Shown one piece after another: positions 18,797-33,208 of a stretch of 64,000 nt of DNA. The stretch comes from Cedecea neteri (lineage in GTDB: Bacteria > Pseudomonadota > Gammaproteobacteria > Enterobacterales > Enterobacteriaceae). The first letter of the stretch is position 1; every line of letters starts with the position of its first letter. The notes under the pieces are model-generated. The model searched no databases and was not told the origin of the DNA. It was given only the letters and a program-made list of their open reading frames with translations. Made by a program: the position numbers and the translations under genes. Where the stretch lies: NCBI RefSeq assembly GCF_000757825.1, contig NZ_CP009451.1:2604001-2668000 (forward strand), in the 5' to 3' direction.

Positions 18797-19381
18797 GTGC
18801 AGCGATTAACAGAGGTAACTGGCGTTGTGCTGGCCGGCGGCCGGGGAAGCAGAATGGGCGGCAGCGATAAAGGATTAGCCTTGCTTAACGGCCAGCCACT
18901 TTTCCAGCACGTCCTCAACGCATTAAGGCTACAGGTAGGCGATGTTGTCATCAGCGCCAACAGAAACCTCGAGATCTATCAGCGAAGTGGCGCTCCGGTT
19001 ATCCAGGATTCAATGAGTGATTATCAGGGGCCGCTGGCCGGTATGTTAGCCGTTATAGAACAAACGGAAAGCGAGTGGCTGTTATTCTGCCCTTGCGACA
19101 CCCCTAATATACCCGAAGATCTGGCATCAAGACTCTGGCAGGCGCGTGAAAATGCGCCGGCAACCTGGGTAAATGACGGCCAACGGGATCACCCTAGCGT
19201 TGCACTACTTCATCGTTCCCTTTGTTTGCCGCTAACAGAATATTTGCACGCAGGCGAAAGACGAGTGATGCAGTTTTTATTGAGCACCGGCGGGCATGCA
19301 GTCTCTTTTGATGGCCTGGCAGACTGTTTCACCAACATAAATACTCTTGATGAGCTTTCACGATGGCAGAAAAAAGGATAG
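18797..19381 (+). CDS. mobA: Molybdenum cofactor guanylyltransferase
   Basis: The protein transfers GMP from GTP to molybdopterin to form the guanine dinucleotide cofactor of the DMSO-reductase family. The nucleotidyltransferase signature [21 protein letters not shown] lies at the N-terminus, with [10 protein letters not shown] near residue 100. The frame opens at 18722, but the GTG at 18797 ([15 protein letters not shown], with AGAGG upstream) gives exactly 194 residues, the E. coli length. It overlaps mobB by 19 bases. Confidence 0.93.
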   Translation: MQRLTEVTGVVLAGGRGSRMGGSDKGLALLNGQPLFQHVLNALRLQVGDVVISANRNLEIYQRSGAPVIQDSMSDYQGPLAGMLAVIEQTESEWLLFCPCDTPNIPEDLASRLWQARENAPATWVNDGQRDHPSVALLHRSLCLPLTEYLHAGERRVMQFLLSTGGHAVSFDGLADCFTNINTLDELSRWQKKG

Positions 19382-19887
19382 TAGCGCCTTTATTGGCTAT
19401 TGCGGCCTGGAGCGGTACAGGAAAAACCACGTTACTGAAGCAGCTGATCCCACTTTTGCTGGAGAAAGGCATCAGGCCAGGACTTATCAAACATACGCAT
19501 CATGATATGGATGTGGATAAACCGGGTAAGGATAGCTATGAGCTACGCAAAGCTGGCGCAGCGCAAACCATCGTCGCCAGCCAGAAGCGTTGGGCACTAA
19601 TGACGGAAACGCCCGAAATACCTGACCTGGTTCTACATTACCTTGCCTCAAGGATGGACAGCAGCAGGTTGGATCTTATTCTTGTCGAGGGTTTCAAACA
19701 CGAGCCGGTGGCAAAAATCCTGCTGTTCAGACAGGAAACGGGTCATAAAGCGGAAGAATTAGAGATCGATCCCTGTGTTATCGCTGTAGCCAGTAACGTA
19801 CCTTTGACCATTTCCGTACCCGTATTGGATATTAATAATGCAGAAGGGATTGCTGATTTCATCTATGAATGGATAAAACAGCAATAA
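19363..19887 (+). CDS. mobB: Molybdopterin-guanine dinucleotide biosynthesis adapter protein MobB
   Basis: The 174-residue GTP-binding protein assists MobA in guanylating molybdopterin. The P-loop [15 protein letters not shown] (about residue 14) has Ala in place of the first Gly of Walker A, as in E. coli Mob[21 protein letters not shown] and [10 protein letters not shown] are family hallmarks. The ATG at 19363 lies inside mobA. In K-12 the neighbouring operon on this side is rrnA; here an rRNA operon with a tRNA-Glu spacer follows. Confidence 0.95.
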   Translation: MAEKRIVAPLLAIAAWSGTGKTTLLKQLIPLLLEKGIRPGLIKHTHHDMDVDKPGKDSYELRKAGAAQTIVASQKRWALMTETPEIPDLVLHYLASRMDSSRLDLILVEGFKHEPVAKILLFRQETGHKAEELEIDPCVIAVASNVPLTISVPVLDINNAEGIADFIYEWIKQQ

Positions 19888-19900
19888 CGAGCTGAAAAGA

Positions 19901-19921
19901 TGCCGCTTGCGGCGTTTTTTT
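19901..19921 (+). terminator. mobAB terminator
   Basis: GCCGC-TT-GCGGC is a short GC-rich hairpin followed by seven T residues, 14 bases after the mobB stop. Confidence 0.8.
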
Positions 19922-19934
19922 AATCTGTAAAAAG

Positions 19935-19992
19935 CAAAAAACCCCAGCCGTCAGGCTGAGGTTTTCTGTTTTATTTGATGCCTGGCAGTTCC
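19935..19992 (-). repeat. Distal copy of a 58-bp rrn 3'-end repeat (5S 3' relic plus terminator)
   Basis: This segment matches 20117-20174 exactly over 58 bases. On the minus strand it starts with GGAACTGCCAGGCAT, the last nucleotides of 5S rRNA, and continues into CCTCAGCC/GGCTGGGG, an rrn-type terminator followed by six T. No other part of a second 5S gene remains, so it looks like the leftover end of a tandem 5S unit or a product of recombination. Confidence 0.85.
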
Positions 19993-20116
19993 TACAGTAC
20001 TCGTATCATCCTGATACTCGCCCCTTTGGGGCCGCCGCACACGGCGTTCAAACGTGTTCCCGACACGTTTGTCGCATGCCCATGCTCGTGCAGATAATTT
20101 CCTGATATCACATAAA
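19993..20116. other. Hairpin-rich spacer between duplicated rrn terminators
   Basis: These 124 bases contain several short inverted repeats: GTATCA/TGATAC near 20002-20016, GCCCC-TTT-GGGGC at 20020-20032, and AAACGTGT-TCCCG-ACACGTTT at 20050-20070. No tRNA or protein gene is apparent. A minus-strand frame through this segment also covers the 5S gene and is not credible. Confidence 0.6.
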
Positions 20117-20158
20117 CAAAAAACCCCAGCCGTCAGGCTGAGGTTTTCTGTTTTATTT
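20117..20158 (-). terminator. Proximal terminator of the rRNA operon
   Basis: Directly after the 5S gene on the minus strand, CCTCAGCC-TGAC-GGCTGGGG forms a strong stem (with one mispair) followed by TTTTTTG. The downstream copy at 19935-19992 gives a second, identical terminator. Confidence 0.88.
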
Positions 20159-20159
20159 G

Positions 20160-20279
20160 ATGCCTGGCAGTTCCCTACTCTCGCATGGGGAGACCCCACA
20201 CTACCATCGGCGCTACGGCGTTTCACTTCTGAGTTCGGCATGGGGTCAGGTGGGACCACCGCGCTACGGCCGCCAGGCA
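20160..20279 (-). rRNA. rrf: 5S ribosomal RNA
   Basis: The minus strand reads TGCCTGGCGGCCGTAGCGCG at the 5' end and ends in AACTGCCAGGCAT, for 120 nt, the E. coli size. The terminal helix TGCCTGGC/GCCAGGCA is intact. It is the last gene of the operon 16S-tRNA-Glu-23S-5S; no aspT or trpT tRNA gene follows, unlike E. coli rrnC. Confidence 0.97.
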
Positions 20280-20388
20280 AATTCTGTTATTGACCGTCAT
20301 GCATCCGCATAACCATCAATCTAATCCTGAACTAAGCTGAAAATTTACTCTTTCTCTCTAATTTCTCTCAAAACACCTTCGGTGTTGT

Positions 20389-23297
<2,909 letters not shown>

Positions 23298-23430
23298 TCA
23301 CAACCCGAAGATGTCTCGTGAGACACCATCGCTGTTGCGAAAATTTGAGAGACTCGAACATGTCTTAACCCCATCCCTTATTACGGAGGAATGAGACGAC
23401 ATGTCGTTTCAATTTTCAGCTTGTTCCGGA

Positions 23431-23443
23431 TTGTTAAAGAGCA
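23431..23443 (-). promoter_or_regulatory. Spacer boxA (rrn antitermination signal)
   Basis: TGCTCTTTAACAA on the minus strand, in the spacer between tRNA-Glu and 23S, is the boxA recognised by NusB-NusE. An identical box lies in the leader at 25353-25365. Confidence 0.85.
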
Positions 23444-23518
23444 AATATCTCAAACATGACTCTTTCAAGTCAGTTTTGAGATATAACGGCACGCAACTTT
23501 CACTTACATACCAGCAAG

Positions 23519-23594
23519 TGGCGTCCCCTAGGGGATTCGAACCCCTGTTACCGCCGTGAAAGGGCGGTGTCCTGGGCCTCTAGACGAAGGGGAC
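23519..23594 (-). tRNA. gltU: tRNA-Glu (anticodon UUC)
   Basis: The 76-nt minus-strand sequence starts GTCCCCTTCGTCTAGAGG and ends GGGGACGCCA with an encoded CCA. The anticodon loop CCTTTCACGG contains TTC. It lies in the 16S-23S spacer. E. coli rrnB, rrnC, rrnE and rrnG carry this tRNA, while rrnA, rrnD and rrnH carry Ile-Ala. Confidence 0.97.
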
Positions 23595-23679
23595 ACTGAA
23601 GTCTCAATCGCAAGACGCCTTGCTTCTCTACATCTATCAGACAATCTGTGTGAGCACTACGCGGGTTGTATCTTTTAGG

Positions 23680-25219
<1,540 letters not shown>

Positions 25220-25352
25220 AAAAGTGTTTGATGCTCAAAGAATTAAAACTGTTTATAAAATCAGTAGTCACTCTTCAAGACTTGATATTTTGTTGCATCC
25301 GAAGATGCTGAGATATCAATCCTGCGAGTGCCCACACAGATTGTCTGATAAA

Positions 25353-25365
25353 TTGTTAAAGAGCA
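25353..25365 (-). promoter_or_regulatory. Leader boxA of the rRNA operon
   Basis: TGCTCTTTAACAA precedes the 16S gene by about 135 bases. Together with the following GTGTGGGCAC-like segment it matches the rrn leader antitermination region of E. coli. Confidence 0.85.
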
Positions 25366-25404
25366 GTGAGTTACGCGCTTTCGCTTGCTAACTCGAGGTG
25401 GCGT

Positions 25405-25432
25405 ATATTACGCTTTCCTCTTTCAGAGTCAA
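25405..25432 (-). promoter_or_regulatory. rRNA operon promoter P2
   Basis: On the minus strand TTGACT (25427-25432) and TAATAT (25405-25410) are separated by 16 bases, in the arrangement of rrn P2 promoters. Confidence 0.85.
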
Positions 25433-25514
25433 GCGTTTATTTTCGCTTTCGTCTGACTGACTACCGGGTTGTTAAGCCGCTTTCGAAGCCGCTTTGCCGT
25501 GTCAGTGGAGGCGC

Positions 25515-25542
25515 ATTATAGGGAGTTCTCAGAGCCTGACAA
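25515..25542 (-). promoter_or_regulatory. rRNA operon promoter P1 with UP element
   Basis: TTGTCA (25537-25542) and TATAAT (25515-25520) are separated by 16 bases, the short spacing typical of rrn P1, and a GC-rich discriminator follows (GCGCC). The AT-rich stretch just upstream (AGAAAGTTTTTTCAAATTA) is the UP element for the RNA polymerase alpha subunit. Confidence 0.9.
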
Positions 25543-25692
25543 CCCCTAATTTGAAAAAACTTTCTGACCGCATTCTTTTTCACCAACGGCGCGCAGAAAG
25601 CCAGCAATATCGGGATATTTGCTGCATAAATCACCGCAAAATCACTGCCGGTGGCATACTAAGGCAAGAAATACTGCTAAAGGAATTGCGTC

Positions 25693-26391
25693 ATGTCTTT
25701 ATCCACTCAACAACTTGCCGCCCAAAAAAACCTTTCTTACGTGCTGGCAGAGAAATTAGCCCAAAGAATTCTGAAGGGAGAATATGCCGCAGGAAGCATT
25801 CTTCCGGGCGAAATGGAGCTGGGTGACTTATACGGCGTCAGCCGAACCGCCGTTCGCGAAGCCGTAAAGACGCTTGCCGCTAAAGGTATGCTGCTGCCCC
25901 GCCCACGGATTGGCACTCGCGTTATGCCTCGCAGCCATTGGAACTTCCTTGATAAGGAACTGATAGCCTGGTGGATGACCAAAGATAACTTCAGCCATGT
26001 AGTAGAAGAGTTTTTAATTATGCGTAATAGCCTGGAGCCACAGGCCTGCGCGTTAGCCGCGATTAATAGTAATGAAGCGCAGCGCGCAAAGCTGGCCCAG
26101 CTGATGGCGCAAATGACCGAACTTCAGCACACCTTTGATCGGCAGCGGTGGATTGAGGTGGACATGGCCTACCACGAAATTATCTATGAAATGAGTGGTA
26201 ACCCTTTCATGACATCTTTCGCGAACTTATTCAGGTCGATTTATTACAATTACTTCACCGCGATTACCGATAACGAAGTCATTAAGCTCGATTTGCATCA
26301 GGCGATTGTTGATGCCATTACTCAGGGAGAGGAGCAGGCCGCCTTTAATGCCTGCCTGGCGTTATTAAAGGAACCCGTCGCTCATCGGTAG
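25693..26391 (+). CDS. yieP: GntR/FadR-family transcriptional regulator YieP
   Basis: The 232-residue protein has an N-terminal winged helix-turn-helix (about 15-80, with LGDLYGVSRTAVREAVKTLA) and a C-terminal FCD ligand-binding domain with metal-ligand-like His residues (DMAYHEIIYEMS, LDLHQAIVDAI). Its physiological role is poorly defined. AAAGGA lies nine bases before the ATG. It is divergent from the rRNA operon and followed after 30 bases by hsrA, as in E. coli at rrnC, so the two are likely co-transcribed. Confidence 0.94.
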   Translation: MSLSTQQLAAQKNLSYVLAEKLAQRILKGEYAAGSILPGEMELGDLYGVSRTAVREAVKTLAAKGMLLPRPRIGTRVMPRSHWNFLDKELIAWWMTKDNFSHVVEEFLIMRNSLEPQACALAAINSNEAQRAKLAQLMAQMTELQHTFDRQRWIEVDMAYHEIIYEMSGNPFMTSFANLFRSIYYNYFTAITDNEVIKLDLHQAIVDAITQGEEQAAFNACLALLKEPVAHR

Positions 26392-26421
26392 TCTAAGGCG
26401 CACTTAACCTTCAGGATAATA

Positions 26422-27816
26422 ATGACGAAAACAGCACGCAGCATGGCCGGCCTGCCATGGATAGCCGCAATGGCTTTCTTTATGCAGGCGCTGGATGCCA
26501 CCATTCTTAACACCGCGCTACCGGCAATAGCCCATAGCCTTAATCGCTCGCCGCTGGCCATGCAGGCCGCCATTATTAGCTACACCCTAACCGTTGCGAT
26601 GCTTATCCCGGTAAGCGGTTGGTTAGCCGACCGCTTCGGCACACGGCGGGTATTTATGCTGGCCGTTAGCCTGTTTACTCTCGGCTCCTTCGCCTGCGCC
26701 ATGTCCGGGTCGCTAACTCAACTGGTCATCTTCCGCGTGATTCAGGGGATTGGCGGGGCAATGATGATGCCGGTGGCCCGCCTGGCGCTGCTTCGGGCTT
26801 ATCCTCGCAGCGAATTACTCCCTGTGCTCAACTTTGTCACCATGCCCGGCCTGGTCGGCCCCATTATTGGCCCGCTGCTCGGTGGCGTGCTGGTGACCTG
26901 GGCAAGCTGGCACTGGATCTTTTTAATCAATATCCCGATTGGCATTCTGGGCCTGCTGTATGCCCGCAAATACATGCCCAATTTCACCACGCCGAAGCGC
27001 AGGTTTGATATGAGCGGCTTCCTGATGTTTGGCGCGGGCCTGGTTCTGATCTCCAGCGGGGTTGAGTTATTTGGCGAGCGCATTGTCGCCAGCTATATAG
27101 GAATGTTGGTTATCCTTGGCGGTATTTTACTGCTGCTGGCGTATGTCTGGCATGCTCGCCGCGTTCCAACGCCGCTTATTCCCCTTCCTCTCTTTAAAAC
27201 GCGCACCTTCTCGGTTGGCATCGTCGGCAATATAGCCTCGCGCCTCGGCACCGGCTGCGTCCCTTTTTTAATGCCGCTCATGCTGCAGGTCGGTTTTGGT
27301 TATTCAGCGCTGCTGGCTGGCTGCATGATGGCGCCGACCGCCGTAGGTTCACTGCTGGCCAAATCGACGGTGACTCAGGTACTGCGCTGGCTGGGCTATC
27401 GTAAAACGCTGGTGGGGATAACAGTGGTCATCGGCCTGCTCATTGCCCAGTTCTCACTACAGTCGCCGGGGATGGAAGTCTGGCTGCTGATCCTTCCCCT
27501 CTTTATATTAGGGATGGCGATGTCGACGCAGTTTACGGCCATGAACACCATCACTCTTGCCGACCTGACGGATGAGAACGCCAGCAGCGGTAATAGCGTG
27601 CTGGCCGTAACTCAGCAACTTTCAATCAGCCTTGGGGTTGCGGTAAGCGCGGCGGTGCTGCGTGCATGGGAAGGTGTTGAGAGCGTTAATACCATCGAGC
27701 AGTTCCACTACACCCTCTTGACGATGGGTGCGATAACGCTGGTCTCTTCGGCGGTATTTCTGCTGCTGCGCCCAAAAGACGGGCGCAACTTAATAAAAGA
27801 ACGTCACAAGTCTTAA
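26422..27816 (+). CDS. hsrA: MFS transporter HsrA (DHA2 drug:H+ antiporter family)
   Basis: The 464-residue protein has about 14 hydrophobic helices. Motifs include [14 protein letters not shown] in helix 1 (motif D1), [13 protein letters not shown] (motif A, loop 2-3) and the [10 protein letters not shown] region (motif B). The substrate is unknown; E. coli HsrA (YieO) is related to EmrB-type multidrug exporters. AGGATAAT precedes the ATG. Its stop overlaps the stop of rbsR on the other strand (shared TTAA), so the convergent genes have no spacer. Confidence 0.93.
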   Translation: MTKTARSMAGLPWIAAMAFFMQALDATILNTALPAIAHSLNRSPLAMQAAIISYTLTVAMLIPVSGWLADRFGTRRVFMLAVSLFTLGSFACAMSGSLTQLVIFRVIQGIGGAMMMPVARLALLRAYPRSELLPVLNFVTMPGLVGPIIGPLLGGVLVTWASWHWIFLINIPIGILGLLYARKYMPNFTTPKRRFDMSGFLMFGAGLVLISSGVELFGERIVASYIGMLVILGGILLLLAYVWHARRVPTPLIPLPLFKTRTFSVGIVGNIASRLGTGCVPFLMPLMLQVGFGYSALLAGCMMAPTAVGSLLAKSTVTQVLRWLGYRKTLVGITVVIGLLIAQFSLQSPGMEVWLLILPLFILGMAMSTQFTAMNTITLADLTDENASSGNSVLAVTQQLSISLGVAVSAAVLRAWEGVESVNTIEQFHYTLLTMGAITLVSSAVFLLLRPKDGRNLIKERHKS

Positions 27817-28805
27817 ACGGACCTTCGTTCCACCAGCTCTGGCGTCAGCAGTAAACGCTGCTGCGCCAGATCGGGCTGCCCCATCCGGTGGATCAGCACA
27901 TCCACAGCCAGTTCGCCGAGCTCATCTTTAGGCTGATGAATGGTGGTCAGCGGCGGCGTCATGTAGCGAGCAAGCTCAATATCATCGTAGCCAATCACCG
28001 CCATATCCTGCGGCACGCTAAGGCCGGCCTGATATAAAGCATGGTAAGCGCCCACGGCCATCGCGTCATTGCCCATAAATACTGCATCTGGCCTTTCCTT
28101 GAGCGTGAGCAGCTCGCTCATAGCGCTAAACCCGCCCTGAAACTCAAAGTCACCGATAATTTCATAGCCCGGGAGGATAGCCAGCCCGGCCTGATCCATG
28201 GCTTTACGGTAACCTTCAAGGCGCAGCCTGGCCGGCGTTTTGTCCTGCGGCCCGGCAATGCAGGCAATGCGGGTATAGCCATTGTCGATCAGATGCTGCG
28301 TGGCCATTTCCCCGCCGAGCAGCGAGTTATCCTGAATCACATCGCTCAGCCCCTCAAACGGAGCCCAGTCCATCATTACGGTAGGGATAGTCGGGTAGCG
28401 GTTGATGATTTCAGGCGAAGGCTGATGTGTTTCGGTGCACAGCAGCAGCAATCCATCCACGCGCTTTTGCAGCAGCGTTTCCAGATTTCGGTTCATGCGA
28501 TGCTCATCGCCTTCGGTATTGCACAGCACCAGGCTGTAGCCGCGCTCAAAGCAGCTGCGTTCAACGCCGCGAACCAGTTCAGAATAGAACGGGTTGCTAC
28601 TCGCTGTGATCAGCATGCCGATAGTATGGGTTTGATTGAGCTTTAAGCTTCGCGCCAGCGCAGAAGGGGCATAATTCAGAGTTTTAACAGCTTCCTCTAC
28701 CTTCTGGCGAATAGCATCGCTCACGAAGCGGTCATTATTAATGACGTGCGAAACGGTAGAAGTAGAAACGCCCGCCAGGCGGGCGACGTCTTTCATGGTA
28801 GCCAT
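27813..28805 (-). CDS. rbsR: Ribose operon repressor RbsR (LacI family)
   Basis: The 330-residue protein has an N-terminal LacI helix-turn-helix ([20 protein letters not shown]), a hinge helix ([10 protein letters not shown]) and a periplasmic-binding-protein-like ribose domain. It binds palindromes of the type CGAAACGTTTCG; two are found upstream of rbsD. It is the last gene of rbsDACBKR, three bases after rbsK. The initiator gives [10 protein letters not shown]. Confidence 0.96.
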   Translation of the reverse strand: MATMKDVARLAGVSTSTVSHVINNDRFVSDAIRQKVEEAVKTLNYAPSALARSLKLNQTHTIGMLITASSNPFYSELVRGVERSCFERGYSLVLCNTEGDEHRMNRNLETLLQKRVDGLLLLCTETHQPSPEIINRYPTIPTVMMDWAPFEGLSDVIQDNSLLGGEMATQHLIDNGYTRIACIAGPQDKTPARLRLEGYRKAMDQAGLAILPGYEIIGDFEFQGGFSAMSELLTLKERPDAVFMGNDAMAVGAYHALYQAGLSVPQDMAVIGYDDIELARYMTPPLTTIHQPKDELGELAVDVLIHRMGQPDLAQQRLLLTPELVERRSV

Positions 28806-28808
28806 AGC

Positions 28809-29738
28809 TTACCTCTGCTTTTGCAGAAACTCGTCAATCTCCTGACGCCACGGCACGGAAGGCTGGGCGCCTTTACGCGTTACGGCAATCGCGGCTGCGG
28901 CATGAGCGAATCTCACGGCGTCTTCCATCGGCTTATCTTCCAGCAGCGCGGTAACCAGCGCGCCGTTAAAGGTGTCGCCGGCAGCAATAGTATCAACAGC
29001 TTTGACCTTAAAGCCCGGCACGCGTTTGCCGCTGCCATTTTCGCTGAGCCATACGCCACGGCTGCCGAGGGTGATAATTACCGTGTCGATCCCCTTCCCG
29101 TGAAGCACTTCAGCGGCTTTGGCGGCATCTTCGTCGCTCTCAACGCGCACGCCGGTCAGCTTTTCCGCCTCGGTTTCGTTCGGGGTGATCATATCCAGCA
29201 GCGCCAGAAGCTCATCGGAGAGTTCACAGGCCGGGGCCGGATTAAGAATAACTTTGGTCTGGTGCTGATGGGCAATTTTCGCCGCCGCCAGCACGCTTTC
29301 GAGCGGAGATTCCAGCTGCATTAATAAAGCAGAAGCTTCGGCGATTTTCTGCTGTTGCGCCTCAACCAGCACAGGAGTTAAGGCCGCATTAGCGCCAGCG
29401 TGGATCCCAATAACGTTTTCACCTGCGCCATTGACGAAAATCAGCGCGACGCCGGTGGCTTCATCTTTAATCGTGCTGATTGGCGAAGTATCAATGTTAT
29501 CACTGGCAAGCTGCTTACAAACTCGGCTGCCGGTATCGTCATCACCCACACAGGCAATAAACGCGATGTCGGCCCCGCTACGCCCGGCCGCCACGGCCTG
29601 GTTCGCGCCTTTACCGCCGAACGCCACCTGATAGCCCTGCCCGGTGACGGTTTCACCCGGGGTTGGGAAATGTTCGAGGTTGAGGATGTGGTCAGCGTTG
29701 ATGCTGCCCAGAACGACGAGTTTGCCAGTGCTTTTCAT
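28809..29738 (-). CDS. rbsK: Ribokinase
   Basis: The 309-residue PfkB-family kinase phosphorylates D-ribose at O5. Visible signatures are GSINADHILNLEHFPTPGET (N-terminal), the ribose loop GGKGANQAVAAGRSG, and the C-terminal DTIAAGDTFNGALV with the catalytic Asp and anion hole. It acts in the cytoplasm on ribose imported by RbsABC and lies 68 bases after rbsB. Confidence 0.97.
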   Translation of the reverse strand: MKSTGKLVVLGSINADHILNLEHFPTPGETVTGQGYQVAFGGKGANQAVAAGRSGADIAFIACVGDDDTGSRVCKQLASDNIDTSPISTIKDEATGVALIFVNGAGENVIGIHAGANAALTPVLVEAQQQKIAEASALLMQLESPLESVLAAAKIAHQHQTKVILNPAPACELSDELLALLDMITPNETEAEKLTGVRVESDEDAAKAAEVLHGKGIDTVIITLGSRGVWLSENGSGKRVPGFKVKAVDTIAAGDTFNGALVTALLEDKPMEDAVRFAHAAAAIAVTRKGAQPSVPWRQEIDEFLQKQR

Positions 29739-29806
29739 ATCTTGATATCCAGTTTGAGTGCGCCACTCATTGCTGAGCGGCGCGATGCCCTGCTTTTCTT
29801 TGCGTC

Positions 29807-30694
29807 TTATTTGGTGATCAGTTTCAAGTCGACCGGGATTTTCGCATCCACTTTCTCGCCTTTCAGCACTTTATCGGCGGTTTCCACACCGATAACGCCG
29901 ATCTGGTCAGCCATCTGGGCAACAGTCGCGCCCAGCTTGCCGCCTTCTACCGCCTTCACGCCGTCAGCCGTACCGTCAAAACCAACGACCAGTACATCAG
30001 ATTTACCCGCGGTTTGCAGCGCACGCAGGGCACCCAGTGCCATTTCATCGTTCTGAGCGAATACCGCCTGAACGTTAGGGTGCGCGGTCAGCAGGTTCTG
30101 CATAACGTTCAGACCTTTAGTGCGGTCGAAGTCAGCCGGCTGGCTCGCCAGCACGTCAAGTTTATGTGCGGCAACGGCCTGCTGGAAACCTTCGCCACGC
30201 TCACGAGCAGCGGAAGCGCCTGCAATACCCTGCAGTTCAATGACTTTCGCGCCTTCACCCAGTTTCTTAGCGATGAAATCACCGGCCATTTTCCCGCCGG
30301 CAACGTTATCAGAAGCAATGTGGCTCACCACGGTGCCCTGGTTTGCGATACGGTCGAGGGTAATCACCGGGATTTTAGCCTGATTTGCCATTTTAACGGC
30401 ATTACCCACCGCGTCGGAATCGGTTGGGTTGATCAGCATAAGCCTGGTGCCGCGAACGGTTAAGTCCTGCACGTTAGCCAGCTCTTTCGCCGGGTTGTTT
30501 TGTGAATCCAGCACCACCAGGTTGTAGCCCAGCTTGTCGGCCTCTTTCTGCGCGCCGTCTTTAAGCGATACGAAGAACGGGTTGTTCAGGGTAGACACCA
30601 CCAGCGCGATGGTATCTTTTGCCATGGCGTTAGCGCTTACGGTGGCGCTCAGGGCGACAGCGGAAACCAGGGTAGCCAGTTTTTTCATATTCAT
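29807..30694 (-). CDS. rbsB: Ribose ABC transporter periplasmic binding protein
   Basis: The 295-residue precursor has a typical signal peptide, with a likely cut after NAMA giving [16 protein letters not shown]. The type-I binding-protein fold holds ribose-contact segments such as [17 protein letters not shown] and [14 protein letters not shown]. It delivers ribose to RbsAC and to the Trg chemoreceptor where present. The last residues differ from K-12, and the protein is one residue shorter at the C-terminus. Confidence 0.97.
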   Translation of the reverse strand: MNMKKLATLVSAVALSATVSANAMAKDTIALVVSTLNNPFFVSLKDGAQKEADKLGYNLVVLDSQNNPAKELANVQDLTVRGTRLMLINPTDSDAVGNAVKMANQAKIPVITLDRIANQGTVVSHIASDNVAGGKMAGDFIAKKLGEGAKVIELQGIAGASAARERGEGFQQAVAAHKLDVLASQPADFDRTKGLNVMQNLLTAHPNVQAVFAQNDEMALGALRALQTAGKSDVLVVGFDGTADGVKAVEGGKLGATVAQMADQIGVIGVETADKVLKGEKVDAKIPVDLKLITK

Positions 30695-30721
30695 AGTCAG
30701 ATGTCCTGTAGGGTTATGGTT

Positions 30722-31687
30722 TTACTGCTTTTTATTGTCCACCAGCACCGCCAGCAAAATAACCACCGCTTTGACGATCATCTGGTAATAAGAAGAAACA
30801 CCTAATAAATTCAGGCCATTGTTCAGGAAGCCGAGGATCAATGCCCCGATAAGCGTACCGACAATGCGACCTTTACCGCCTGCCAGGCTGGTACCACCCA
30901 GCACGACCGCCGCGATAGCATCCAGTTCGTATCCCGCACCCGCCGTAGGCTGCGCAGAAGAAAGACGCGCGACTTCGATGATCCCCGCGAGCGACGCCAG
31001 CAGACCACACATAGAGTAAACGATGATTTTCACTTTGTTGACGCTAATCCCGGACAGGCGCGTCGCCGCTTCGTTCCCACCGAGCGCATAGATATAACGC
31101 CCCAGGCGGGTATGGTGCAGCATGTACCATGCGGCCAGGAAGACAACAGCCATAATCCAGACCGGCGTTGGGATCCCCAGCGGACGGCCAATACCGAACC
31201 AGCCAAACAGGTCTGCATTGTCCGAGAAGCCGGTATTCATCGGGCTGCCGTTGGTGTAAACCAGCGTCACCCCACGCAGCAGCAGCATCATCACCAGCGT
31301 GGCGATAAAGGCCTGAACTCGCCCTTTCGCAACAATCACCCCGGTCACGGCGCCAATAGCAGCCCCCAGAGCCAGCGCGGCGGCAACGGCCACCAGCGCA
31401 TTAACCTCAAAGCCAACAATAGAGGCGGCCACCGCCCCGGTCAGCGCCAGAAGAGAACCGACGGACAGGTCGATCCCGGAGGTCAGAATGACCAGCGTCA
31501 TCCCCACCGCCATAATGGCGTTAACCGAGGTTTGCTGCAGGATGTTGAACAGGTTATTCACGGTAAAGAAGTTCGGGCTCAGCGCTGAAACAATCGCAAT
31601 CAGCACCAGCAGAGCGATCAGCGATTTTTGCTCCAACAGCCACGCTTTGGTGAACCAGCGACGGGTGGACACGGTCTGGGTACTCAT
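30722..31687 (-). CDS. rbsC: Ribose ABC transporter permease
   Basis: The 321-residue inner-membrane protein of the BPD-transport 2 (AraH/RbsC) family has about eight to ten hydrophobic segments and the family motif [16 protein letters not shown] near residue 70. The N-terminus is cytoplasmic ([20 protein letters not shown]). It forms the channel with RbsA. The start overlaps the rbsA stop by four bases, ensuring coupled synthesis. Confidence 0.97.
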   Translation of the reverse strand: MSTQTVSTRRWFTKAWLLEQKSLIALLVLIAIVSALSPNFFTVNNLFNILQQTSVNAIMAVGMTLVILTSGIDLSVGSLLALTGAVAASIVGFEVNALVAVAAALALGAAIGAVTGVIVAKGRVQAFIATLVMMLLLRGVTLVYTNGSPMNTGFSDNADLFGWFGIGRPLGIPTPVWIMAVVFLAAWYMLHHTRLGRYIYALGGNEAATRLSGISVNKVKIIVYSMCGLLASLAGIIEVARLSSAQPTAGAGYELDAIAAVVLGGTSLAGGKGRIVGTLIGALILGFLNNGLNLLGVSSYYQMIVKAVVILLAVLVDNKKQ

Positions 31688-33198
31688 TTATCTAACTCCT
31701 GATTCACTCGATTAAGCTTACCAACGGCCGCGGCCATCAGCGCCTCCTGGGTAGCGTCTTCTCGGGAGAACTCCCCGCTCAGTCGCCCTTCGTGGATAAC
31801 CATGATGCGGTCGCTCATGCCCAGCACTTCCGGCATCTCGGACGACACCAGAATGATGCTCAAACCCTCGGCTTTAAACTGGTTAATTAACTGATAAATT
31901 TCTTTTTTCGCCCCAACGTCAACGCCGCGGGTTGGCTCATCGAGGATCAGCACTTTCGGACGGGTCATCAGGCCACGCGCGATGGCGACTTTCTGCTGGT
32001 TGCCGCCGGAAAGCAGGCCAATTGGCTGCTCCATAGAAGGCGTTTTGACGTTAAACAGGCGAATGAAATCCTGCACTGCCTGCTGCTCATCTTTATGCTT
32101 CAGGCTGCCAACGTCGCGGCTGAAATAGCGCAGCGCGGTCAGCGACATATTCTCTTTCACCGACATGCCCAGTACCAGGCCATCGCGCTTGCGGTCTTCG
32201 GAGATGTAAACGATGCCGTTTGCCAGCCCGTCCTGCGGAGAGCGAGTCACCACTTCGCGACCATCCAGCGCCACATAGCCGCCGGTTCTCGGCAGCGCGC
32301 CATACAGCACCTTCATGAGTTCGGTACGCCCGGCACCCATCAGTCCGGCCACGCCGAGGATTTCGCCCTTGCGCAGCGTGAAAGAAACCTCTTTCACGCC
32401 GGGGCCGGACACGTTATCAACCCGCAGGCGAATGTCGCCCGGCTGTTTGTCCAGATGCGGATACTGGTCTTCAAGCTTGCGGCCAACCATCATTTCGATA
32501 AGCGTGTCTTCGGTGAGCGCGGAGACTTCACGCTCGGCGATAAACTGCCCGTCGCGTAGAACGGTCACGTCGTCGCAGACTTCAAAGATCTCTTTCATGC
32601 GGTGGGAGATGTACACGATGCCGCAGCCCTGAGCCTTCAGCTCACGGATGACGCGGAACAGCGACTCGGTTTCGGTGTCGGTCAGCGCATCTGTCGGCTC
32701 ATCCATGACGATGACTTTTGACTCGAAGCTCAGCACCTTGGCTATTTCGACCATTTGCTGATCGCCAATCGACAGTTCGCCTACCAGGCGCTCGCTGGTG
32801 TAGCGTAAATTCAGCTTCGCCAGCAGCTTGTCGGCTTCCCGGTACATCTTCTTCCAGTCAATTTTGCCAAAACGCCCGACAAACTCGCGGCCAAGGAAGA
32901 TGTTTTCCGCAATGCTGAGCTGCGGGATGAGATTAAGTTCCTGGTGAATAATCCCGATGCCGGCTTCCTGGGAGGCTTTTGGCCCGCTGAAGGCCGTTTC
33001 TTTCCCAAGCCACAGCAGCGAACCGGCATCTTTGGAGTAGATCCCGGTCAGGACTTTCATCATGGTGGATTTGCCGGCGCCGTTTTCACCCACCAGCGCC
33101 ATGGCACGACCCTGATAGACGTTCAGCGCCGCGCCAGAGAGGGCTTTCACCCCAGGGAACGATTTATCGATCCCTTTAAGTTGCAGTAAAGGTTCCAT
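31684..33198 (-). CDS. rbsA: Ribose ABC transporter ATPase
   Basis: The 504-residue protein has two ABC domains. The first has Walker [10 protein letters not shown] (about 37), signature [13 protein letters not shown] and Walker [12 protein letters not shown]. The second has a degenerate Walker A ([10 protein letters not shown]) and a good signature [15 protein letters not shown] with [13 protein letters not shown], as is normal for sugar-uptake ATPases of this class. A strong GAGGAGG site precedes the ATG. Confidence 0.97.
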   Translation of the reverse strand: MEPLLQLKGIDKSFPGVKALSGAALNVYQGRAMALVGENGAGKSTMMKVLTGIYSKDAGSLLWLGKETAFSGPKASQEAGIGIIHQELNLIPQLSIAENIFLGREFVGRFGKIDWKKMYREADKLLAKLNLRYTSERLVGELSIGDQQMVEIAKVLSFESKVIVMDEPTDALTDTETESLFRVIRELKAQGCGIVYISHRMKEIFEVCDDVTVLRDGQFIAEREVSALTEDTLIEMMVGRKLEDQYPHLDKQPGDIRLRVDNVSGPGVKEVSFTLRKGEILGVAGLMGAGRTELMKVLYGALPRTGGYVALDGREVVTRSPQDGLANGIVYISEDRKRDGLVLGMSVKENMSLTALRYFSRDVGSLKHKDEQQAVQDFIRLFNVKTPSMEQPIGLLSGGNQQKVAIARGLMTRPKVLILDEPTRGVDVGAKKEIYQLINQFKAEGLSIILVSSEMPEVLGMSDRIMVIHEGRLSGEFSREDATQEALMAAAVGKLNRVNQELDK

Positions 33199-33208
33199 AC
33201 TGGCCTCC

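Noticed and set aside
19951..20280. 109-codon minus-strand frame running through the 5S gene and the hairpin spacer
   Set aside because: It translates 5S rRNA and terminator sequence; such frames are often mis-annotated next to rrn operons.
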